This document shows positions 1 through 4,538 of a stretch of 5,548 nt of DNA, piece by piece. Under the pieces are notes generated by a model. The model was given only the letters and a program-made list of their open reading frames with translations, searched no databases and was not told the origin of the DNA. The translations under genes and the position numbers were made by a program. Origin of the DNA: Deltaproteobacteria bacterium (GTDB lineage Bacteria; Desulfobacterota; Syntrophia; Syntrophales; UBA2210); the NCBI GenBank assembly GCA_030603465.1, contig JAUVXT010000180.1:1-5548 (forward strand), read 5' to 3'. Each line of letters begins with the position of its first letter. Positions within the stretch are counted from its first letter, which is position 1.

Positions 1-1
1 G

Positions 2-109
2 CAGGCCCTGGTGAAGGAAGCTATTGATGCGGGGGCAAAAGGTTTTGTGGTCAAACCTTTTCAGCCTGAAAAGGTGACCGAGGAAATTGAGAAGATCCTG
101 AGCGAGTAG
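2..109 (+). CDS. cheY: CheY-like response regulator, C-terminal fragment (5' end outside window)
   Basis: The reading frame is open from the left edge to a TAG at 107-109 and gives 35 residues. The visible part reads GAKGFVVKPF followed by an acidic/lysine-rich helix, which is the beta5-alpha5 end of a receiver domain. The Lys in VVKPF (visible residue 18) matches the invariant lysine that contacts the phosphoryl group in CheY. The protein ends about 15 residues after the KPF motif, so no output domain follows, as expected for a stand-alone CheY. The next gene, cheB, starts 22 nt downstream on the same strand. Together with cheA and cheC behind it, this suggests the protein is the chemotaxis CheY phosphorylated by CheA, which binds the flagellar motor switch. 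The phosphorylated Asp and the start lie outside the window, so assignment as CheY rather than another single-domain receiver rests on context. Confidence 0.88.
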   Translation, partial: QALVKEAIDAGAKGFVVKPFQPEKVTEEIEKILSE

Positions 110-131
110 GGAAAATCGAATTAGAGGATTT

Positions 132-1235
132 ATGAGCAATAAGATTCGTGTCTTGGTGGTGGATGATTCCGCCTTGATGAGGCTGATGATTTCCGACATC
201 CTCAATTCTGATGAGGAGATCGAGGTGGTGGCTACAGCCAGAGACGGTGAAGACGGCATCAAGAAAGTAACAGAGTTAAGGCCCGATGTTGTTACTCTCG
301 ATGTTGAAATGCCCCGTCTGGATGGTTTACATGCCCTGGGTTATATCATGAGCGAGATTCCCACCCCCGTGGTTATGGTTAGCGCCTATACTCAAAAGGA
401 TGCAGAAGCCACCTTCCGTGCCCTGGAATACGGGGCGGTCGATTTTGTTTCCAAACCATCAGGACCTATATCAAGAGATATAAGAGCGGTAGGTGATGAA
501 TTGATAGCCAAGATCAAGGTGGCTGCTTTGGTCGATCTTAGTAACCTTGAATTCGTGCGGCCTAAAAAGGTCTCTGAAAACTATATAAAGCCTAAAATCG
601 GGAAAAATGTCCCGGGGAGAGTCGGGGTTGTGGCCATTGGAACGTCCACTGGCGGACCTCGTGCCTTAGAGAAAATACTCCCCCAACTCGACCCTGATAT
701 TCCCGCAGGGTTATTAATTGTGCAGCACATGCCGGAAGGATTCACGAAAACCTTTGCTGACAGGCTGGACAGGGAGTCTGGAATAGAGGTAAAAGAGGCG
801 GAAACGGGTGACAGAATAGCGCAGGGAAGGGCATTGATTGCACCTGGTGATTATCACATGTCTATAATGATAGAAACAACAGGCAATGATACGGCTGGTG
901 GGGTTATAAGTCTTAACCAGGATCCTCCCGTCTATGGCCTGAGGCCCACGGTTGATACCATGATGCTTTCAGCGGCAAAGGTTTACGGGGATAAAACCGT
1001 AGGGGTTATTCTGACGGGCATGGGCAGCGACGGAGCAAAGGGAATGAAGGCCATAAAGGAGAATAAGGGCAGGACAATTGCCCAGGATAAGGATACCTGT
1101 GTGGTGTATGGGATGCCCAGAGCAGTAGTTGAAGCGGGGATTGTGGATAAGGTGGTTCCTTTAGATAAGATGGCCGAAGAGATAATGAAGATGGTCAAGA
1201 AGCCTTCACGGAGTATTGGAGGAAATGAGCGATAA
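132..1235 (+). CDS. cheB: CheB: chemotaxis response-regulator protein-glutamate methylesterase/deamidase
   Basis: A complete 367-residue protein, a usual CheB length. CheB removes methyl groups from glutamates of chemoreceptors, and often deamidates glutamines, to reset sensitivity. The N-terminal receiver domain (about residues 4-122) has the acidic pair D11-D12, the phospho-acceptor D57 in TLDVEMP, S84 in the Ser/Thr position and K108 in SKPS. A linker at about 125-160 leads to the methylesterase domain (about 163-355), with the Ser-His-Asp triad visible as S172 in GTSTGG, H199 in QHMP and D300 in MGSDG. All catalytic residues are present, so the enzyme should be active and controlled by CheA phosphorylation. 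ATG 132 is preceded by AGAGGA at 123-128, a short but reasonable ribosome-binding spacing. The 3' end overlaps the start of cheA, suggesting translational coupling. Confidence 0.97.
   Translation: MSNKIRVLVVDDSALMRLMISDILNSDEEIEVVATARDGEDGIKKVTELRPDVVTLDVEMPRLDGLHALGYIMSEIPTPVVMVSAYTQKDAEATFRALEYGAVDFVSKPSGPISRDIRAVGDELIAKIKVAALVDLSNLEFVRPKKVSENYIKPKIGKNVPGRVGVVAIGTSTGGPRALEKILPQLDPDIPAGLLIVQHMPEGFTKTFADRLDRESGIEVKEAETGDRIAQGRALIAPGDYHMSIMIETTGNDTAGGVISLNQDPPVYGLRPTVDTMMLSAAKVYGDKTVGVILTGMGSDGAKGMKAIKENKGRTIAQDKDTCVVYGMPRAVVEAGIVDKVVPLDKMAEEIMKMVKKPSRSIGGNER
1218..1227 (+). promoter_or_regulatory. cheA ribosome-binding site and start, embedded in the end of cheB
   Basis: GGAGG lies at 1218-1222, inside the last codons of cheB, with ATG at 1225-1227 directly after it. 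The gap is only 2 nt if all of GGAGG is used, or 3-4 nt if pairing uses GGAG or GGA, so the spacing is tight. An in-frame TTG at 1216 would add three residues (M-E-E), but it is preceded only by CGGAG at 1209-1213, also too close. ATG 1225 is preferred because ATG is the better start codon. Either start overlaps cheB (stop at 1233-1235) by 11 or 20 nt, which suggests translational coupling of the two proteins. Confidence 0.6.
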
Positions 1236-3117
1236 TTCTAAATACATGAAGGCCTTTATTGCTGAGGCGGAAGAGAACCTTCAGGATATGAACAGGGCCC
1301 TTTTGGAATTAGAGAAGGATCCGGGCATAAGGGAGCTCTTGGATGAAATGTTTCGCCATGCCCATACAATAAAAGGCGGAGCGGCCTCTATGGAGTATAA
1401 AGACATATCAGAGCTCGCCCACGAGATGGAAACCCTCATGGACAGGTTGCGAAGTCAAAATATAGCGCCCGATTCTTCTGTTATAGACATACTGTTTGAA
1501 ACCTTTGACCTCCTGGAGACGCTTGTAGATGGTGTGGCAAAACAGGAAGAAAAAGAAGTAGAGATCACCCCGCTCACAGACAGACTCAAGACGATATCTC
1601 TTGCAGAGCCTCCCTTGAAGCCCGGGACAGCAGAAGGGGTTCCGGCGCCTGTAGAGCCGGGAAAAGATGCCCAGGGAAAAAAGAACTTTAACATTGAAAT
1701 CAAAGTTAAACTGAAAGATGACTGTGTGTTCAAATCGGTCAGGGCCTTTATGGTGCTGAAAAATTTGGGCAAAATCGGCGAAATAGTCGGTACTGTCCCC
1801 GAAGCCCGAGACATAGAAGACGAAAAATTTGATCGGTCATTTACGGTTTTCTTAACCACTAAAGAGAATGAAGAAAATATCGGGAAGGCCGTTAAAGCCG
1901 TGTCGGAGGTAGACAGCGTGGATATTTTAACTGTCGGCCGGCCCGCAATAAAAGTTCCTTCCCTGAGTGCGACGGCACAGAGCGTCCGGGTGGACATAGG
2001 ACACCTTGACAAACTCATGAACTTAGTCGGGGAATTAGTTATCGACAAGATCAGACTGATCCGAATCGGCTCGATCCATGAGATACCTGAACTGACAGAA
2101 ACCATTACCCACATAGACCGATTGATCACTGATGTTCAGGATGAGGTGATGCAGGCAAGGCTCGTTCCCGTGGATATGATCTTCAACAGATTTCCCAGAA
2201 TGGTGAGAGACCTGGCCAGGAAAGAGAATAAAAAGATAGATTTGATAATAGAAGGAACGGAGATCGAGGTTGACCGGACCATACTGGATAAGATCAGCGA
2301 TCCCCTGATCCATTTGCTTCGAAACGCAGTTGATCATGGGATCGAATCTGTTGCGGAAAGAAAAAAAGCCGGGAAGCCTGAGACCGGTTCCATAAAACTG
2401 ACAGCAAGTCGTGAAAAGGAGCACGTGGTCATAAAGGTTTTGGATGACGGAATGGGGATAGATGCGGACCGGATTTTTGATATGGCCATAAAGAAAGGAT
2501 TTGTAACTTCGGAAGAAGGTGTCAAGCTAAACGATAAAGAGAAGTTGATGTTGATATGTACCCCCGGCCTCTCTACCCAGGAAGAGGCCACTGATGTGTC
2601 CGGCAGGGGGGTAGGGATGGACGTGGTAAAGACAGCCATGGAATCCCTTGGCGGAATGCTGACCATCAACTCAGAGAAAGGCGCCGGGACCAAAACCGTC
2701 CTGAAATTACCCCTGACAATGGCAATAGCCCGGGGCCTGCTGATTATGGTGCGGGAGGAAACCTTTATAGTTCCCTTAGCCAATGTGCAGGAGATAGTCA
2801 GCATTCAGGCCCATAATGTTAAGACAATTAAGGGGGAAGAGGCAATTCTTTTGAGAGGGGAAGTTGTTCCTCTTATACGATTAGGCAGGACTATGGGGCT
2901 TGATCCAAAAGAAGAGTCAAAGTCGGAATTCGATGCCCTGGTAGTGGAAGTTGGTGGAAAACGGGGGGGATTGGTGGTTGATCGCCTGTTAGGACAGCAA
3001 GAAATCGTTATCAAATCGTTGGATGGCTACCTGAAAGGAGTCAAGGGTTATGCTGGCGCTACTATCCTTGGAGATGGAAAGGTGGCCTTTATTTTAGACG
3101 TGCCATCGCTCGTGTAA
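1225..3117 (+). CDS. cheA: CheA: chemotaxis sensor histidine kinase
   Basis: A 630-residue CheA counted from ATG 1225. It is the cytoplasmic kinase that couples receptor arrays to CheY and CheB. The P1 phosphotransfer domain (about 5-105) carries the phosphorylated H47 in HAHTIKGG. A Pro/Gly/Lys-rich linker (about 125-153) precedes a P2-like response-regulator docking domain (about 155-237). The P3 dimerisation helices (about 253-315) begin with VRVDIGHLDKLMNLVGELV. In the P4 ATPase domain (about 318-500) the N box is HLLRNAVDHG (363-372), the G1 box is DDGMG (407-411), and GRGVGMD (460-466) and GAGTK (486-490) follow. The P5 CheW-like domain (about 502-628) binds the receptor/CheW array. All kinase motifs are intact. 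TAA at 3115-3117 is followed at once by an in-frame TGA. The start could also be TTG 1216 (633 residues). Confidence 0.97.
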   Translation: MSDNSKYMKAFIAEAEENLQDMNRALLELEKDPGIRELLDEMFRHAHTIKGGAASMEYKDISELAHEMETLMDRLRSQNIAPDSSVIDILFETFDLLETLVDGVAKQEEKEVEITPLTDRLKTISLAEPPLKPGTAEGVPAPVEPGKDAQGKKNFNIEIKVKLKDDCVFKSVRAFMVLKNLGKIGEIVGTVPEARDIEDEKFDRSFTVFLTTKENEENIGKAVKAVSEVDSVDILTVGRPAIKVPSLSATAQSVRVDIGHLDKLMNLVGELVIDKIRLIRIGSIHEIPELTETITHIDRLITDVQDEVMQARLVPVDMIFNRFPRMVRDLARKENKKIDLIIEGTEIEVDRTILDKISDPLIHLLRNAVDHGIESVAERKKAGKPETGSIKLTASREKEHVVIKVLDDGMGIDADRIFDMAIKKGFVTSEEGVKLNDKEKLMLICTPGLSTQEEATDVSGRGVGMDVVKTAMESLGGMLTINSEKGAGTKTVLKLPLTMAIARGLLIMVREETFIVPLANVQEIVSIQAHNVKTIKGEEAILLRGEVVPLIRLGRTMGLDPKEESKSEFDALVVEVGGKRGGLVVDRLLGQQEIVIKSLDGYLKGVKGYAGATILGDGKVAFILDVPSLV

Positions 3118-3137
3118 TGATTTTAATTTGGGGATTG

Positions 3138-3144
3138 AAGGAGG
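3138..3144 (+). promoter_or_regulatory. cheC ribosome-binding site
   Basis: AAGGAGG at 3138-3144 is a near-perfect anti-16S match 7 nt upstream of ATG 3152. It decides the cheC start: the longer frame opening at TTG 3128 would read through this site and lacks a Shine-Dalgarno of its own. Confidence 0.85.
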
Positions 3145-3151
3145 AAATACC

Positions 3152-3799
3152 ATGAATGATTTTGGCGTGTTGAGTGAAGAACAGATTGATGCCTTAAAAG
3201 AGGTAGGTACTATTGGGGCCGGCCATGCTGCCAACGCCCTATCACAATTAGCCGGCAGAAAGATCATGATACGCGTACCGGAAGTGAAGGTGGTTTCACT
3301 GAAGGAAGTGGTGGAACTGGTCGGGCCGCCGGAAAGCCTGGTGGCTGTAGTATATATGAACCTTATGGGTGATACCCGGGGAAGGTCCCTGCTGATATTT
3401 TCCAGGCAGAGCGCGTTTAACCTGGTGGACATATTAATGAAGCGGCCTGCCGGGCAGACCAAGTTTTTGAAGGAAATCGATTGTTCAGCCATCAAAGAGG
3501 TAGGAAATATCTTGGCAGGGGCCTTTTTGACCACATTAGCTGACTTTTTGAATATAGCGTTGATACCCTCCGTGCCCCTGCTGGCCTATGACATGATCGG
3601 GGCAACCCTGGAGGCCCTGGCTATCGAATTCGGTGAGGATGCGGATTATATATTCTGTATCCAGACAGAATTTATGGACCCAACACTCGATATAGGAGGG
3701 AGCTTTGTGTTGATATTTGATCGTAAATCTTTAAACGTTATAACCGAGAAGATAGATATAAAGATCAAGGAAATGACGGTAAATAAGAAAAGAACCTGA
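3152..3799 (+). CDS. cheC: CheC-family CheY-P phosphatase, first active site degenerate
   Basis: A 215-residue protein of the CheC/CheX/FliY phosphatase family, which removes phosphate from CheY-P; CheC proper is also known to bind the deamidase CheD. Two pseudo-symmetric halves are visible. The first motif, at about residues 13-28, reads DALKEVGTIGAGHAAN, with E17 present but Thr (T20) where the family has the catalytic Asn. The second, at about 112-124, reads SAIKEVGNILAGA, with both E116 and N119 present. The protein therefore probably has one working site. The length fits stand-alone CheC, and there is no SpoA domain as in FliY. It begins 34 nt after the cheA stop and is presumably in the same transcript. 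No cheD follows, unlike in many CheC operons. The stop is TGA at 3797-3799. The start was chosen from the strong ribosome-binding site. Confidence 0.93.
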   Translation: MNDFGVLSEEQIDALKEVGTIGAGHAANALSQLAGRKIMIRVPEVKVVSLKEVVELVGPPESLVAVVYMNLMGDTRGRSLLIFSRQSAFNLVDILMKRPAGQTKFLKEIDCSAIKEVGNILAGAFLTTLADFLNIALIPSVPLLAYDMIGATLEALAIEFGEDADYIFCIQTEFMDPTLDIGGSFVLIFDRKSLNVITEKIDIKIKEMTVNKKRT

Positions 3800-3800
3800 T

Positions 3801-3842
3801 GCTGGAAGCTGAAAGCTGGATATTGGATACTGGATGCTGGTG
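3801..3842 (+). repeat. Six-copy 7-bp tandem repeat just after cheC
   Basis: The 42 bases directly after the cheC stop split into six consecutive heptamers: gctggaa, gctgaaa, gctggat, attggat, actggat, gctggtg. The consensus is RYTGGAW with one to three changes per copy. It is a degenerate micro/minisatellite with no spacer between units. It contains no gene and does not form a hairpin. From memory, similar 'ctggatactggatgctgg' runs occur between genes in several environmental anaerobes, but that could not be checked here. Confidence 0.85.
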
Positions 3843-4051
3843 GAAATTTCGCCCAAATACTCCATCACTCCATGTGGATGGCACAAATCAGTTACCATTA
3901 AGAGCTACTTTATTTTTCGCATGCAGCGGGATAGAATTTCCGAGACGTTATATTAAAGGAGGCACTTGGTTTGATTGAAGCATGCTGATTATGACATATG
4001 CTATGTGCGGTTTTGTAAATCCAGGGAGCTAGGGAATCATGATAGGCGGAA
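3843..4051. other. Intergenic stretch with no convincing gene
   Basis: No reading frame here has both a plausible start and recognisable protein content. Visible details are an 8-bp direct repeat at 3859-3874 (actccatc, actccatg), a perfect AAAGGAGG at 3955-3962 with no credible coding frame after it (TTG 3971 gives five codons; ATG 3982, 19 nt away, gives 16), and two copies of the palindrome GCATGC at 3919-3924 and 3980-3985. A weak promoter-like pair, TTGGTT at 3967-3972 and TATGAC at 3990-3995 with a 17-nt spacer, could drive a short RNA ending at the terminator at 4130. The stretch could be decayed coding sequence or the body of an untranslated RNA. I recognise no known riboswitch core in it. 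Confidence 0.5.
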
Positions 4052-4075
4052 TGGGAACAATGGTGCTTGTCCCCA
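4052..4075 (+). other. Imperfect hairpin upstream of the terminator
   Basis: TGGG-a-ACAA (4052-4060) can pair with TTGT-c-CCCA (4067-4075) around the six-base loop TGGTGC, giving eight base pairs interrupted by one A/C mismatch. It lies 25 nt before the terminator stem, so any transcript reaching the terminator would carry two stacked hairpins near its 3' end. There is no T run after it, so it is not a terminator itself. Confidence 0.5.
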
Positions 4076-4100
4076 ACCAATAAAATCAACAATTTACATG

Positions 4101-4130
4101 AAGCCGATTTCAAACGAAATCGGCTTTTTT
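4101..4130 (+). terminator. Strong Rho-independent terminator
   Basis: AAGCCGATTTC (4101-4111) pairs perfectly over 11 bp with GAAATCGGCTT (4116-4126) around the four-base loop AAAC. The run of six T at 4125-4130 overlaps the end of the stem. The orientation is plus strand; there is no A run on the left flank to make it bidirectional. It could end the che operon about 300 nt after cheC, or a separate short RNA from the intergenic stretch. It also shields the region to its right from operon read-through. Confidence 0.92.
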
Positions 4131-4151
4131 ATGAAAATCAAAATTTGAATA

Positions 4152-4169
4152 CCCCGTTTTTAAACGGGG
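4152..4169 (+). repeat. Left-end palindrome of the IS200-like element
   Basis: CCCCGTTT and AAACGGGG are perfect inverted arms separated by two T, so a stem of seven pairs with a TTTA loop is the likely folded form. Its position about 50-70 bp before tnpA matches the subterminal hairpin that Y1 transposases bind at the left end. Confidence 0.65.
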
Positions 4170-4181
4170 ATGAAAAGTTTT

Positions 4182-4196
4182 CCTGCCGGAGGCAGG
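4182..4196 (+). repeat. Second hairpin in the tnpA leader
   Basis: CCTGCC and GGCAGG pair around the three-base loop GGA. The loop and following bases hold the only GGAGG near tnpA (4188-4192), so this stem would bury a Shine-Dalgarno-like sequence. In IS200 itself a leader hairpin is known to sequester the tnpA ribosome-binding site. Here GGAGG is 28 nt from the ATG, so a direct regulatory role is uncertain. Confidence 0.5.
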
Positions 4197-4202
4197 GTCG
4201 AA

Positions 4203-4215
4203 TATAATATATAAT
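4203..4215 (+). promoter_or_regulatory. Possible overlapping -10 boxes for tnpA
   Basis: Two exact TATAAT hexamers occur at 4203-4208 and 4210-4215 in an AT-rich run just before the tnpA ATG. No good -35 hexamer lies 16-18 nt upstream, and starts from these boxes would give a very short or leaderless message, so they may be chance AT-rich sequence. Confidence 0.25.
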
Positions 4216-4220
4216 ACTGC

Positions 4221-4418
4221 ATGGCACTGAGAAGAGCAAGTCATGCGGTATATGACATGAAATATCATTTTGTATGGGCATCGAAGTATCGGAAATGGGT
4301 TTTGCGAGGAGACATACAGGAGCGAGTAAAGAGTATATTTCAGGAGATTTCAATAGCCAATGAATTTGAGATTGACACAATGGAAGTCAGTAATTTCCTA
4401 ACCGGAAATTACTGGTAA
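4221..4418 (+). pseudogene. tnpA: Truncated IS200/IS605 Y1 transposase (N-terminal part only)
   Basis: The first 55 or so residues look like the start of a Y1 transposase: a SHAVYDMKYHFVWASKYRK segment, then VLRGDIQERVKSIFQEI and an acidic strand FEIDTMEV. In intact proteins of about 130-150 residues this strand leads straight into the HUH motif (DHVHLL-like) that binds the catalytic metal, with the nucleophilic Tyr further on. Here the sequence departs right after MEVS, continues with nine unrelated residues and stops at TAA 4416-4418. Both the HUH motif and the Tyr are absent, so no transposase activity is possible. The break coincides with the left arm of an 11-bp inverted repeat. ATG 4221 is the first start after an in-frame TAA at 4212, and no ribosome-binding site sits at normal distance. 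Confidence 0.85.
4388..4414. repeat. 11-bp perfect inverted repeat at the tnpA break point
   Basis: CAGTAATTTCC (4388-4398) and GGAAATTACTG (4404-4414) are exact inverted arms around the five-base spacer TAACC. On the plus strand a T5 run follows at 4419-4423, so it could act as a weak AT-rich terminator. It could also be the right-end hairpin of the IS left by an internal deletion, or the end of another small element. It begins where homology to transposase ends, which argues for a recombination junction rather than coding sequence. Confidence 0.7.
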
Positions 4419-4538
4419 TTTTTAATAGTTAGGTGCGAGCGTGAAAAATGCATTGTTTGAAGACCTGGCCGATGCCCGAAGAACATTCAAACAGAAGTGC
4501 TGAATATTAAGATCGGGATATATCTCAACAGAAGGTGT
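4419..4538. other. Non-coding spacer between the IS remnant and the selD stop
   Basis: No recognisable gene. A tiny plus-strand frame, GTG 4441 to TGA 4503, would encode 20 residues (KNALFEDLADARRTFKQKC after the start) with no ribosome-binding site; it reads like the tail of a lost gene, but I cannot name it. An 8-bp inverted repeat, TGTTTGAA at 4454-4461 and TTCAAACA at 4486-4493, spans 24 bases. Read on the minus strand it precedes ATGCATTTTT and could be a poor terminator for selD. Confidence 0.4.

Larger units (their letters stand above)
4141..4418 (+). mobile_element. IS200/IS605-family remnant: left end plus truncated tnpA
   Basis: The segment has the layout of the left part of an IS200-type element: a GC-rich palindrome near the end (4152-4169), a second hairpin in the tnpA leader (4182-4196), and a tnpA opening frame. 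Such elements have no terminal inverted repeats and move as single-stranded DNA, with subterminal hairpins recognised by the Y1 HUH transposase. The right part, with the catalytic residues and a confirmed right end, is missing, so the copy is immobile on its own. The left boundary is approximate (around the TTTGAAT at 4144-4150), as the cleavage tetranucleotide or pentanucleotide cannot be fixed without a full-length relative. Confidence 0.7.

Noticed and set aside
1455..2804. Minus-strand frames opposite cheA (1455-2129, 2035-2424, 2334-2804)
   Set aside because: They overlap each other and an intact cheA with every kinase motif present. Their Ser-rich, low-information translations are typical of antisense shadows.
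3128..3151. Longer cheC from TTG 3128
   Set aside because: AAGGAGG at 3138-3144 would then be coding and ATG 3152 internal. The perfect spacing of that site to ATG 3152 favours the shorter protein.
3801..3842. CRISPR array
   Set aside because: The units are 7 bp, contiguous and without spacers, which fits a satellite and not a CRISPR.
3910..4113. Minus-strand 67-codon frame in the intergenic region
   Set aside because: It begins inside the terminator stem, has no ribosome-binding site, and its Cys/His/Ser-rich translation resembles no family I know. I treated it as chance.
3900..4130. Riboswitch or group II intron end
   Set aside because: I looked for the conserved cores of TPP, FMN, cobalamin, c-di-GMP, fluoride, THF and ydaO-type riboswitches and for a domain V-like hairpin. 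None was present, and the next gene is only a broken transposase.
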